64,000 nucleotides of DNA from contig JAYMSP010000069.1 in assembly GCA_036897095.1 (NCBI GenBank), positions 29,523-93,522 on the forward strand, given 5' to 3'. The number at the start of each line of letters is the position of its first letter. Positions within the stretch are counted from its first letter, which is position 1. The notes beneath the pieces were generated by a model. The model was not told the origin of the DNA. It was given only the letters and a program-made list of their open reading frames with translations, and did not search any database. A program made the position numbers and the translations under genes. Source of the stretch: Plantago elongata. Its lineage: Eukaryota > Streptophyta > Magnoliopsida > Lamiales > Plantaginaceae. Shown here one piece after another: positions 33,039 to 45,372 of the stretch.

Positions 33039-35122
33039 CTATGGATCCGCTTTTCCAACAACACCTTCATCACCTGAGTCGGATTCAGCATCACTCAGTT
33101 CTTCATCATCACTCGAGCTCTCTTCTGGGGCAGCCCCAATGTCCTCTGGCTTGGCATATCTCAGACAGTATTCTGTGAAATCAACATGATAATGAGTAAT
33201 GCATGTATACATGAAGCCATGATGGCCACTGAACATCTTGTGGGTATTTTCCACACCGTGTGTAGCTTGTGAAAAGAAAGGTATGACCACAATTAAACTT
33301 ATCAACCTTAAGTTTGTATGTTTACAAGGCAGCGCATGCTCAACGAGCCAAAACTAACCCTATACTGGGAAACTACATGACACGCGTTCTTATATAGGCC
33401 ATGTTGATGTGGTTAATCTGCACATCACGTGAGAGAAGCTGCAATGAGCCAATGATGCATCGACATTCCCTCTTTCAAGTGAAGTTGATGAATTTCAGCA
33501 ACAAGACCTATAAATTACATCTATGATCTATCCTTGGTGTATAAGAATTTCCCACCCCACCATTTAAGTAGTGTGTAATGTGTGTCAAATCCCCCAATGT
33601 GATTTCATTACATGGACCTAAGTTTTCTTTCTAAAACTCTAAGATGGAAAGCTCTGGTGCAGAAAAGATTTTCTGATTGGCGAAGCTTCAGGTAAATTGA
33701 GGATTCTATGCACATGGAAATAACACGAGAATTTGGAATACTCCTTGCTTTCAACATATTATTGGCAAAATGAACCCCCATGATTTCACCCAAAAAAAAA
33801 AAAGAAAAGGAACATGAGAGCAACAAACCAAATTTACACACTTACATTTGAAGAGATCTTTTATCATTTTCTTCTTTGCAAACTTGGATTATGGTTATAT
33901 TGCAATGGAGGGGTGGGTTTCTGATCCATAGGTGTGCTTAGCAGTTTCATACTAGAATACACATTTTTGCTAAAGTTCCATTCATTCGCAATGCAAGCTA
34001 TTTGTAAGTGTAAAAAACACAAAGCTTATAGTACCTTTAACTTTTTGCTCATAAGCACTTCGATCACGCATCAGTAGAGCTGCAGCCTCTCCATTCAAGG
34101 GGTCTGATGGATTCGGATATAGCAGAAGCTGTGGTATGAATACCTCAAACACATTCACCAGGTCTGCCAAACATGTCAGTCGTCATCAACAACCAAAAAG
34201 TGAATAGTTAAATGAAATTTGCTTAATCCAAGCCAGAATTAGACAAGCAAACTAAAACATTTAAGATTACCAAACATAGGACTCCAGGTTTGGTTGATCA
34301 CATCTAGGCAAACCGAGCCAGACCTAGAATTGATAATCAACAAAACAATAAAGACATCTATCATCCTGATGATCTCAATGTCGTGTAAGCAAAGAATTTT
34401 ATAGGAAGTTGACTCACATTTCATCCACATTCGGGTGGTAGATCCTGTTAATGAAGCCAATCGATGGTGATTTGTATGGATAAGCATCGGGCAGCTCCAC
34501 CCTTACTTTCCATACACCGCCTTGGTAAGGACCTAACATGTTCCATACAGAACGTTTTACAAACAGAAAGTAAAGCTTATCCCCACATAATCTATTGCAA
34601 GACATTTCATCTCAACTTCAAATACAAGCCCAAAAGGAAATCTTGCCTTGGCACATAAACTAAAACCATTAAGACAAGATCCCCCCAATCAAATAAAAAG
34701 TTTAGTCAATTCAAACCCTATCAGATTTACTCCAAAAACAACAGAAGCTAAGAATAGATTATCACTTCAAACATGTTTCATCTTCACAACTCCAAATTCA
34801 CATATGTGCACTACCATAAAAAGGTGAGTGAAATAAAAGAAAAACCCATAAACCAAATACCACAAAAGAAGCAAAAACAGATCAAAGATCGAATTTTGAG
34901 ACAAGAGTAGGAAGATTACTGTCTTTGGGTCCATGGAAATGAACATAGAACTCGTGCATCCCATCATTAATCATCTCCACCTTGTAATCACTCATCATCC
35001 TGTTTCAACATACAAAAAAAATGCATCAGAAAAGGTAAGAAATGATAAAGGGATAAGATAATTTGCAGAATTGGTTACAGTTTCATTATGTCCATATCAC
35101 GCCGCTTGCTCGGAGAAGACAT
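33039..35122 (-). CDS. UBC4/5/6-like: ubiquitin-conjugating enzyme E2, UBC4/5/6 type (UBE2H family)
   Basis: Minus strand, six exons: 35122-35079, 34999-34920, 34532-34418, 34323-34271, 34163-34035 and 33172-33039, giving 184 residues, the length of Arabidopsis UBC4-6. The protein accepts ubiquitin from E1 on a cysteine and passes it on with an E3. It starts [20 protein letters not shown], has the E2 core motifs [13 protein letters not shown] and YHPNVDE, and places the active-site Cys at about residue 85 in [14 protein letters not shown]. The C-terminal tail is acidic and Ser-rich ([18 protein letters not shown]) and ends GKADP as in its relatives. Intact. Introns vary from 79 bp to 862 bp. 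The tail may be a phosphorylation target (inferred). Confidence 0.95.
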
Positions 35123-36953
35123 GGTAAATTGCTCTGAAGTGTGGGATTTGTCTGTTTCTTGAAAGAAGGAGACAGCAATGAAGAAGTTGCTTGTTCAACT
35201 GATTGAAGCAAAGGTGTAATGAATGAATGAAATGGAGAAGAAGCTGCTATACTATAGGATATGTCTAAATTCTATTCACTGAGCAGCTATATCTGAATTC
35301 TGATAAGCTAATGTATTAATTTAAGAAGAGCAAATTAGATTCCTTTGCTAATCACTCACTACTAGCTCTTTCGGGATAAGTGATTTTTTATTAGTGTTAA
35401 TGATATTTACCGAGCTTTTAAAACGAAACGGTTAAAGTATAACATAATTACTCAAGAATTAGTATACTAGGAGGGAAAAAAAGAAAAGGTTATATATTAA
35501 ATTTAAGAAAATTTAAGTAATGAGTATCACTTGACATTATGTGCAAAGTGTGTTCAATCATCATATATAGTTTTTCTCCCCATAGAGTTAGTTAATGGCA
35601 ATCACGTCACAAAAAGCATGATTAGGATCTTCATCAAGTTGATTAAAGCTTTAACCATTTTTTACATGATATTAATATACAATTATCATGTATAAATTAC
35701 TGCTAGAAGTTATGTTTCTTCTTTAATTATACTATTTGTGTTTTGTATTGGTTGAGTGAGCCAATTATTTGGGATGATTGAGACCAAATCAGCCTGGTCA
35801 CTAAACAAGAACTCTTCATTTCTTAGGTAACAATTCTTTTCAAGTGGCGTCTACTTTAATCAAGGTGAGATTCAACTTTCAAGCATTCGATAGACAACCA
35901 ATAATGGCAAATTTTACTGGTCAAGAACTTGTCTTTGTCATATCAAAGTACACAAAAACTGCAGCCAAGCAAATTCATTAAAATAGTTAGATTTTGACAA
36001 CATAAGAATCACAAAGAACCGATGGTTCTTTGTAATCATAAAAACGCCTACTGGTATTTAAAATCATGAAAGAAGAAAAAAACAAGGTATTTGGTGAATA
36101 TCGAAAAAGATATTTTGTTACCTTATCTCATAATTACTACGGACCTAGACATCTTGGCCGTTTAATGAGCCTTCGACTAGGTTGCATCAGAATATTATAA
36201 AGCATTCAGGCCATGAAAACAGATCTATGTTTGTGGATGGAATACATCACCATCCAAACCTGGGTTAAACTATACAGTATACACCAATACTGTCGGCTCT
36301 CATATGAGTCGTATCACTTCAGTTATCCAGAAATGAATGTATGATGACAACATTATGGTCCACAACTCATACCTATAGCCAACACTAAATTCAAAAGACA
36401 AATGGCCTGCATTATTGGCTACATTTTATTAGGAGATAGAAATGAACCAAAACTTTAAAGTGCATCATCAATTGGAATTTTAACAAACAAAACCAAAACT
36501 TAATGTCAATAGAGATCATATCATAGGACCACTGGGTTCTGGATGGAAACAAGAAAGCCATTCAGCCAAGTTTAATACTCACTAGTCACTAGTTACTGCA
36601 GCATGAAACACGAGCGAAAAGCAGTAGTCCGAAAAGATAACAAGCATAGACATTATGCTGTATTGCGCAAAAGAGGGGCAAAATTGATTATACTGAAAAC
36701 AGGGTTCACTGAATCTATACGAAATACAAGAATATTGTTTACCCCTTAACAATACCGCAACCTTCCCCTGTACGCCCAAAATATCAAAAGTCAAAGAAGC
36801 TGGGGTAACTTGTATGTGTGCTTCTGAATTACTATCCGAAATGTATACTAGTCTCCAAAATGTCACAAGAAGCCTAACAGACACTAAGAAATCACTGTTT
36901 CCAGTAAGGATTGCTGCAAGATCATGTAACAAAGCTATACGATTCTGAACCAG
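35123..36953. other. UBC upstream region and ELM2-gene 3' region
   Basis: The first about 150 bases should hold the UBC 5' leader. The rest is AT-rich intergenic DNA, and the last few hundred bases are probably the 3' UTR of the ELM2 gene. A short perfect inverted repeat, CAAAGAACCGATGGTTCTTTG, lies at 36012-36032. No further gene seen. Confidence 0.5.
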
Positions 36954-39633
36954 CTATCGCCTACTCAGATGAGGTCTTTTAGGTGAACGGAAAATAGAGC
37001 TTGGAGATAAACCAGTAGTGTGGCCGAATCTATTAGCAGTTGGGCCATATTCAGATTCATCATCATCACTGTCAAATTTGCTTGTCCTAGTTCTATTCTG
37101 GTCAGCTCTCCGTCTTAGAAGAAAAGCATTAAAGTAGTAGCTCACCAAAGCTTCCCTCCCTTTGCGCGAAAAGACTCTGAAAAGTTCATCCCAAAAGGAC
37201 TTTCCCATTGATAGCTGGTTATTTTTCACTATATCCTGAAATTTGGCTTCATCTTCTTTATTCCAGTTTAGCGCAACATCCTCGCCCATCCTGTCGAATT
37301 TCCATAAGTAGAAAGCAGTGCCAAGCTCAAGTTTCACTTTGTTCCTTTTTTCATTGATATGGAATCTCATACACTCCAAAGAGCCTTGGAATTGGCAACC
37401 GCATGATTCTTGTCTTCCTTTTCCAATGGGGTCTCGTTCAATTAAAGCTCTGATTTTTTCTCCTTTAGCAAGTGGCCAAACCCGGGTGCCTACCCATTTA
37501 GAATGACTTTGATATTCTGCTGCTCCAACAAATTCTGGCAGCTCTGCTTGAAAATGTGGACCAATTGGAATTTCCTCCCTTTTTGAATATGACTCAGAAT
37601 ATATATCTGTATGACGTTTGTTTTGGTCGCCTGAAGATGATGACTCAGGAGTGCCCACTGATTTTTCTTTCCGAGAAGAATTCTTGACAGTAGCAATCCT
37701 CTGGCTACTTCTTAACGGACCAGATAGATCATCGTACATAGCAGGGTGCATTTTTTGAATCCTCTGAAAGGCAAAGAAAATAATCAAATCAATGAAAACA
37801 CCAAACATAAACAAAAGAATAATTCAACTTGTTTGTTCTCTGAATGCAAGACCTCCTCTATTATATCCATACACATCACCAATCAGCGGACAAACTTTAC
37901 CACCTGAATCAGCACTAAGTAGTGGTGTCACAGTTATGTGCGAATTTCCACTGTCGCAAGTCCTGTGCATAAACGCGACGCGACCATTTATTTATGTTAA
38001 ATGTTTGCTCGTGTCTGTACACAAAACTTGCGCAACCGGACACTTGTACATAACAGAGAAGTGAAAGGTATAAAATGCTGAATTTACTGGTTTTCGGTGG
38101 ATTTCCATAGTGAGCCAGAAACTGAATAATCTCAAAGCTCAAGGGGCTTCAATTCCAAATGATAACACAGTTCAGCAGTAACCCTCTTACAAGTACCAAA
38201 TACATGGTATTCCACACATTATTGCTTTTGGAATGGGGATAATTATCAAATCCAAAAACACTTAGGGTCTGATTGGTATACAATTTGAATTGGATTTTGT
38301 CAATTCGAATGGCCTGTTTTGTGTATAAAATAGGCCATTTGAATTGACAAAAGCCAATTCGAATGGTATACCAAATAGTCACTTAAATTCATCTCGGTCC
38401 TATTACCAAAAGGGACCAACATATAAATTATGGCGTTGCATTCAGTGCGTTTTGACCCGAGTTAAACATGCACAACTACATTACCAACTGAAAGATACAG
38501 GGGAGAAAAAGCTCACTGAAGACTCATGAAACGCTTTTCCTTATGAGAAACTGAGTCCATGGTTTGTGAGAGTACTACATTATTGTATACTAATTGTACA
38601 TTTTTATTTCCGCAACTTCACAAAAAAATCCATTGTACAATTATTATGCAATAATATACAATTTGTGAAAATACACGAAACACACAAAAATCCACAATTT
38701 GCATACAACACCGCACTGGACTCTCACAAACCATGGACTCTCGCAAGTTTTTGTATTTCCGTATAGTGGACATACTTCAAACTCTAATAACGAAGGAATC
38801 AGGATAGTGCATTGTCATGCAACCAACCAGTCAGATAGACTTGGATTGCACAATACAGGAACATCATGAGTTGAAATTCCCTAATTGATACACACGGAAC
38901 AGATAAATTATAACTACGGGCATTAAAAACTAACTAGCTAGATAAAACATGTTACTCAATCAACCAGTTGTGAATTATCTAGCTTATATTCACACATCAA
39001 CATATTGCATTTTTTATAAGAAATCTATATGCAGCTCATTGTCTAAAATCCAGGTTAACTGATAATGCAAACAATTTAAGTGATATATAAAATGCACAAG
39101 CATGAGAGCCATAAGATGTAAACCTCCCAGGCCAACTTTTGAGAACTCGTATCTACTTTAGTCTGCAACAGCACTGCCTCACGAGTCAAGAGAGCCTGCT
39201 TCCACGGAAGATCAGCTCCATAATCCTTCCACTTATCACTCTCAGGCATGGATCCAATAGCAGGGTGACAAGGGTCTTTTGCAACCGTACGTATCCAATC
39301 CAACATTCCCTTATAGCACTCCCGCTTCCTCTTCCTGTTAGCACAAGTCTCATCATCTTCCATATCACGGTTGCTACTCTCTCCCTGAATAACAGAAGAT
39401 TCCTTTTCAGATGCATCCACAGTCACATTGCTTTCTTTATCCCCATTCCCATTATCCCTACTACCGGAAACCTTCTTCTTCGACTCCACAGTATCAGCAC
39501 ACTTCTTCATTTTATCTGCATAACCGGATAAAAACTTCTTCATATCAGAGCCCAACTCCATTGGTAACGTACTAGAATCGAAACCCCTCTTTTTAGCCCC
39601 ACTATTTCCCTTGTTCTTTTCATCGTTTGCCAT
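36954..39633 (-). CDS. ELM2-domain nuclear protein, ARID1-like without ARID
   Basis: Minus strand, two coding exons, 39633-39124 and 37763-36954, encode 439 residues. The first exon has a Lys/Ser-rich start, a bipartite nuclear-localisation-like NRKRKRE and the segment MLDWIRTVAKDPCHPAIG...WKQALLTREA. The second starts RIQKMHPAMYDD and holds an ELM2-type region (IPIGPHFQAELPEFVG, then KWVGTRVWPL) and a SANT-like C-terminal part (ALNWNKEDEAKFQDIVKNN, RVFSRKGREALVSYYFNAFLLRRR). ELM2/SANT proteins recruit histone deacetylases. The order matches the C-terminal two thirds of Arabidopsis ARID1 (At2g46040 family), but no ARID DNA-binding domain is found upstream. ELM2-only relatives (At2g03470 type) also exist. 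Two MITEs lie in the 1.36-kb intron. Confidence 0.85.
38265..38382. mobile_element. hairpin PIF/Harbinger MITE in ELM2 intron
   Basis: 118 bp that folds end to end: GATTGGTATAC...TTGTCAATTCGAATGGCC pairs with GGCCATTTGAATTGACAA...GTATACCAAATAG around an 18-base loop. It is flanked by TTA (38262-38264 and 38383-38385). Size, TTA duplication and GGGTCTGATTGG-type ends fit a Tourist-like MITE. Confidence 0.75.
38553..38740. mobile_element. MITE with perfect 21-bp TIRs in ELM2 intron
   Basis: GAGTCCATGGTTTGTGAGAG... at 38553-38573 is repeated exactly in inverted orientation at 38720-38740. The total length is 188 bp, without coding sequence. The target duplication is not obvious, so the superfamily is unassigned. 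Perfect arms suggest recent insertion. Confidence 0.75.
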
Positions 39634-39980
39634 CCAATGTTAAACGATACCCTTAAATAAAATTTAACTCCCTGCCATTCACAGACACATTTTACTCAAA
39701 CAAGAAAATAAGTTACCAAATCCAATATTTCCTAAACAATCATTCCCCCAATCTCTTTCTAACACAAGCCCAGCAATGATTCTACAGAATCCAGCCAAAA
39801 TTACAGAAATCAAGAACAGACCCTAAAAAAGTAAAAACAAATCGGGCTCATTTCAAACCAAGAAACACAAAAAAATGCAAGAACTGATAAACAAATAAAA
39901 ACCTATTCGATAAGACAAACGCAAAATGAGCTTAGCTACAAAAGCACCGATTTTTTTGAGCGATTAAACCGATGGGTTTC

Positions 39981-40014
39981 TTGGCGGGAAGAAAGTTGGT
40001 GTTTTTGGCGAAAA
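39981..40014 (-). promoter_or_regulatory. two E2F-like sites upstream of the ELM2 gene
   Basis: TTGGCGGGAA at 39981-39990 and TTTTTGGCGAAAA at 40002-40014 lie about 350-380 bases upstream of the ATG (39633). Both have the GGCG core flanked by T and A runs typical of E2F sites. The first fits the consensus better. A regulatory role is inferred. Confidence 0.45.
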
Positions 40015-40020
40015 GCTAGG

Positions 40021-42407
40021 GCGAGCGAGAACCCATTAAGGTCCCGCTTATTTTGAAAAAGGAAAACACAGGACAAGTGAATGACAGAGATTTCAACGAT
40101 GGGTTTATTGCACAGTATTTGCGAAGTCAAAATATACTATCTATAGACAGAATATAGAAAATGAAGGGGTTTTCTTTCTTCTTGTGTTGTGTTTGGGAAA
40201 AACCCAAAAGAGTAAATCTACCATTGGTTTCGAGGGGTTATTATGAAGGGAAGAGAAAGAGACGTACCTTACAACCTGCACACAATTTTCAGGTTATTAA
40301 TTTGGCTTGGGTGAAGATTGGTCTATACTCTATATAAAGGGGTTTGTTTTCTCCCTTTGTATACAAGATTTTAGAAATCTGTGACCGCGGAGTAAAGTAG
40401 GTTGTGTTATATTGTAGATTTCGAAGAGTAGAGATGAAAAAGATTCACGAAATATCGAAATTAAAGATCTATAAAAATTTTAAAGACTTGGTAAAAGGAG
40501 AATGGAAAAGTGGGGATGGGTGGAATTGGGGAAAGGTAACAAGAGGGAGAGAGGTGTACTAGATCTAAGGATTGTAAAGGGGGTGGAAGTAGGTTTCTTT
40601 ATTTTTTGGACAATTTTGGTTTGATGGCATCTAAATGATATTGTGAAGGAGATGATTGACCAGGGGTATTTTGGGAATTTGATAATTAAGCTTTTTTCTT
40701 TTTGAGTTAGGCCCAACTAATCTGTGTGAGTTCAAATCTCATAGCGATCAAAACATTAGTTCATGTCGATTGGAAGTCTAATTTAAATTCAATTTCATTG
40801 TAAATTGATCGGTACCAACGCCTTCAGTACTAAAAAGCACTTTCTTTGTAGACATTCAATAATTATTTTAACTTGACCGAATCTGATTATATTGCATTTA
40901 AAGAAAAATACATTAATTAATATTTATAATGAATCAAGATTTTTAAAAGTAGCCCACGATAAAGTTCGATTAACACTGAATCTCCCAACACAAATTCGAC
41001 TTATTTTCGATCAAGTATTGAATATCTGGTAACAAGTTTTATTGTGCGTACGCAATTGACTCGCGTACAAATAAACAATTAAATATTAATATGTATTTAT
41101 AGTTAAATATACGTATATGATTATATTCATAATATAGTATATATCAAATTTTATTTATTCATATATTTATGTTTGGTTAGGAATTCAATTTTTTGGGATT
41201 CGATGAATTAACTGAGAAACTAATATAGTCATAATTAATTGGTAACTATAGAAAATGTAAATTACAGTTCATCATAACGTATATGTTGTGAAAGTGGTAG
41301 GATCCAATCCAGACCCGTTCATACTCCAATAGAATCATAATATATTTAGATCGAATCATTTAGTCATAAATAATACATTAATTAATAACTTATATAACAT
41401 AGTTAGATGAATTGGTCCCCAACAACTTGTGGATGGTATGTGCTCTCCCACTTCCCACACACAACATATTATCGTACAAAACATGATTTCAAATGTTATT
41501 TTGGCACTGCCCCTTACTAACTTAACAACATAATATTGTAGTTCGAGTAATGTTACAAAGTTTGGACGGGTTTATACAAGTGTAGAGTGTTCCTTGCTCC
41601 TGGTAATTGTTACTCCATCCGTCTCAATATAAATAACCTTTTACTTTGGAATACAAAGTTTAATGTGCAGTGTAAAATATTAGGATATAAATCGGTTGAA
41701 AATGTTACTAAAAAATAAAAATAGAATTGAGACATTTGTAGTGGTACATCTTTAAAAGAAATATGAGACATTTATTTCGGAACGGAGAGAGTATAATTTC
41801 GTAAAATGTATATACAAAGGAATATCCTTCAATATATAAAGCTCATTTGACTGATGAAAAGAATAGGGGAGAATAATGTCTTCCTCAAAAATATGGGGAA
41901 AAAAAACAACCTTCCTTATTAATGATTTTCTAATTATCTTACAAGATCAAATGAATATTACGGTAAGTGGGGGATGGGGGATAACTATTGGAGATTTAGA
42001 GTTGTGTAATTGAGTACTTAATTTAGGTATATTGGACTCACTTATTAAGTATGTGAATTACACTTAAATGAAAAAAAGGTAATCCAGTTAAATTACAATT
42101 CCTCATGCAACCTTGAAAAAATCAAGCCATCATCCTAATAAACTCAATATGTCTTTTTCAATTAAATTTCAGGTTCAAATTCAACGTCAACCAAACTGAT
42201 TCATCGTAAATAAACAAGGCTAGCCAATATCTTTTGTAATATCTTCTCAAATTGAATTTAAATATATCAATTTGCACTAACCTAAACCTTAATTCAACTA
42301 AAATTCATTATCAAATCCAACAATATTACATTTATATAATTTATATATTTCATCAATTATTTATAAGTGGATACCACATTAATACTACGTGTATCATGTT
42401 CTCATAT
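40021..42407. other. intergenic with one Stowaway element
   Basis: The first about 600 bases are probably promoter and leader of the ELM2 gene. The rest is AT-rich without a recognisable gene, apart from the Stowaway MITE at 41613-41791. A hAT-like end, CAGGGGCGGATTCAG, starts at 42408 just beyond this stretch. Confidence 0.5.
41613..41791. mobile_element. Stowaway MITE
   Basis: 179 bp beginning CTCCATCCGTCTCAATATAA and ending TTCGGAACGGAGAGAG, flanked by TA (41611-41612, 41792-41793). These are the diagnostic Stowaway (Tc1/mariner) terminal repeats and target duplication. Confidence 0.9.
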
Positions 42408-42469
42408 CAGGGGCGGATTCAGTATAGGACATGAATTTTTTACGAATCACGGATAGTTTTATCTGGTTA

Positions 42470-43475
42470 AGACATTTAGTATGAGTAAAAACGCATATCT
42501 CTATCCTGAAAGTACCAACCATCGCTAACTTGGTCTAATATGCTAGGGTGTATGCTATCAACTATTGCAACGATTGGATCACCTGGAGGGCGAATCAAGA
42601 TATTATCAACCAGTTTAAATTCCACACCACCATCATTATCGTCACCGACATCTCCATCTCCAGCATTTAACAACCAATCCGCAAACTCTCTAATACTATC
42701 ATTCTCGACATTTGAGCGACCAGACTATGATTGAATAAAATACAATGGAGATAATTAATAAATACGAATAATTAGAATCAATTTCACTTACTATACCTAA
42801 ATTTTGTTAATTTATATAACATGTTATTAAAATGTCTGCAAACACATGTTCTCCGTGAGCTTCAATACACGCCACGAACTCTAGAGCTTCGATGAGCATA
42901 GGGATGAATGGACCATGCCATGTCTACTACTCTTAGGTATGAATGGAAGTATTTGTCTGAAATCAACACATCCACCAAGTGGCTTGTTCAATTCTCTACC
43001 ATGATGACCTATCATTACGTCCATTAGACTGTGATCAAAAGCCTCAAAATAAAACTTGTTAGTCATTGGCGCCTCATAACCATATTATTAACTTTCCAAG
43101 AGTCATGTAAAATCATTGGATGGGATCCTGTTGCATGTAGTAGTTTACTCAATCTGCAAAAGATATTGAACCTAGAGTGTGTAGTATGACCACCATGAAG
43201 AAGTAGAGAAGATACATTTTATATACCCCTCGATGCAATTGGAGATCACGTCTACCACGTAATGCAGAACTCACTGTATTCCGCAAAAAATATCTTTCCA
43301 GTGCCACCATAATTATATAGAAAGAAAACTCCACCACCATCTGAATCTACTGCATCCATAGTAGTATGATACACATTTATTTGCTCATCGGTGAGAGACG
43401 GACACAAACGACTATGATGCTCAATCATATGATCAACACGTAGGACATCTCTTCTAACCCAATTCTTTTCCTTTT
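42470..43475 (-). pseudogene. decayed Helitron helicase
   Basis: Read on the minus strand in several frames, the order of a PIF1-type Helitron helicase is preserved. First comes LTDEQINVYHTTMDAV and Walker A YNYGGTGK (about 43300-43390), then NTVSSALRGRRD in another frame. Next are EAPMTNKFYFEAFDHSLMDVM, LNKPLGG, DFRQILPFIPKSSRHGMVH and TENM (about 43080-42840). Last is ADWLLNAGDGDVGDDNDGGV and DPIVAIVDSIHP (about 42690-42500). At least two frameshifts and stops break it, and the helicase C-terminus is missing on the left, close to a hAT-like CAGGGGCGGA end at 42408. It is independent of the Helitron at the left window edge. Confidence 0.8.
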
Positions 43476-44306
43476 TTTTTTTTTTTTTTGGAAATTTTTA
43501 AAATTTTTGTTTTATTTTTATTTATTAGTTTGTTGAATATTATAATTTATTCTTAGATTTGGTTTGCATTTCAAATTAAGTTATTAAGTTCCAGGAGTTG
43601 GTTTTCAATTCGAATTGAATTTTCAAGTAGGAATCTCATGTTCTTATAATTGGTTTACCCCGAGAAAGAAGTTAAATATGCAAGGGCAAAGTAAAGATTT
43701 TTTTTTGATCTGTACTCCAGCTCGACTTTGGCTTATTAACATAATAGTAATTTACTCCTTAAATTTTTATTTTTTTTATATATTTGTCATTTTTAATCGT
43801 GTTATAGAACTTCATATATTAAAGGAAAATAAGCCTCCTCATACATAAAATCACAATAATCAATAAACATAAACTGCACATTTTGCAATTAAAATTACAT
43901 TTTCTTACATTTCTACCTAAAACTACTTATCAACTTCAATGTTCACAGTAGTTTTTTAGAACGCGAGTATCATAAAAATTAAAAATAAATAAATATTCAC
44001 AAAGTCTCGTGAAAATATGTCTATCTTTAATTTAAATATTGATGGATTCATATTGCTAACAAAAATATTGATATTGGTATTCAAAGTGTTGCCACTCCAT
44101 ATTTAACTTCTAATATGAATGAAGTTTGGAAAATAACATATCAAATGATCGAAAAGTCATATAATACTACTTAAAGTTTGAATACATTGTATTATTGGAG
44201 AGGTTCATTGTAAATTTATAACAATAACTATACAACCCTCTTTAAGTTGAATTATATGATACCAGAAGTCCTAATAGTGTTTACGAACTCGACATAATAA
44301 ACATTT
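43476..44306. other. intergenic, no gene seen
   Basis: AT-rich DNA starting with an 18-base T run (43472-43489). No coding, RNA or transposon-end signal recognised. Confidence 0.5.
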
Positions 44307-44607
44307 GGGCGAATTACAAAAACTACCCCTAAAATTTGCCAATTTCACTTTAGCCCCTCGATTTCAAACAATTACAGATAAACCCAACCCGTTGACCGAA
44401 CTGCTAGCGTCAGCAGTTTCCAAGCCATTCAACCCCTCCACATCAGCACCATGTCATCACTCTCTCACCACTTCCGTTGACTTTTGGACGGTTTTGTAAT
44501 TTTTAAAATCGTTTAGTACAAATTGTCGGACGATTCTGTAATTGTTTGAAATCCAGGTACTAAAGTGAAAAGTGGCCAAATTTAAGGGGTGGTATTTGTA
44601 ATTTTCC
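44307..44607. mobile_element. Mutator-like MITE with about 70-bp TIRs
   Basis: The left end (GGGCGAATTACAAAAACTACCCCTAAA...TTTCAAACAATTACAG) and the right end are inverted copies over about 70 bases with few changes. The middle is GC-richer (CGTTGACCGAACTGCTAGCG). About 301 bp in all. Long terminal repeats beginning GGG/GGA-AATTACAAA-AC-ACCCCT are common in plant Mutator-like MITEs. A target duplication is not clear. Confidence 0.75.
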
Positions 44608-44994
44608 TTAAACAACAGTTTCTCTATTGATGATATCATCTTCGTCAGGGCATATGTTATCAGAATTCATGAACTCAGTTAAATCTCCAGGTAGTTTCGT
44701 TCCTGAATATATGTCTCAAGTTTTCAAAAACATGCAACAGGTGACTAAACCATCGAATCACATCAAAATCACTTTTGATCATACGGAAGGCTTAGTTTTC
44801 ATGAACCATATTTGTTATCCGAATTTGATATTCGTCGTTCTACCCCCATAAAATAGGAGCGATGCAATCTCGCTCGATGTAACAAGTATCCCTAGAAAAT
44901 ACATGATTGATACAATCTCACTTGATCTACATGAATAACTACTGCAAATCTCCTATAAATTTCATTGTTGAATTATTTATCCTTACCATGTGAT

Positions 44995-45372
44995 CTGAAA
45001 CTTTTCATTTATTTATTTATGTCTCATTCATTCATGAATTGTATGTAGAAAATCACATTAAATACCATTTTTATTCTAAATTATAATTGTCATAATCTTG
45101 CTACTATTTTCAGTTTATATTACCATTGAATTTATAAACATATAACTAAAAAGTAAAAATAAATATATTTTTTACAGTAACTGAAACATTTAGTTTTTTT
45201 ATCTATTTATTTATGTTTCATTATTGAATTGTATGTTGAAAATCACAATGAATACCATATTTATTCAAAATTAATAATTTTCATAATCCTGCAACTATTT
45301 TCAGTTATATTATCATTGAATTTATGAACATATAATTAAAAAGCAAAAATAATTTTTTTTTACCGTAATCGG
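44995..45372. repeat. diverged tandem duplication, about 186-bp unit
   Basis: The sequence from CTGAAACTTTTCATTTATTT (44995) to about 45180 is repeated at 45181-45372, starting CTGAAACATTTAG. Both copies share GAATTGTATGT-GAAAATCACA, AATACCAT-TTTATTC and ACTATTTTCAGTT-ATATTA. Perhaps 80-85% alike by eye. No coding sequence. Confidence 0.75.

Noticed and set aside
44627-44851. 74-codon frame beginning MMISSSSGHMLSEF after the Mutator-like MITE
   Set aside because: No family recognised, no splice context or promoter, and surrounded by repeats; kept out as a gene.
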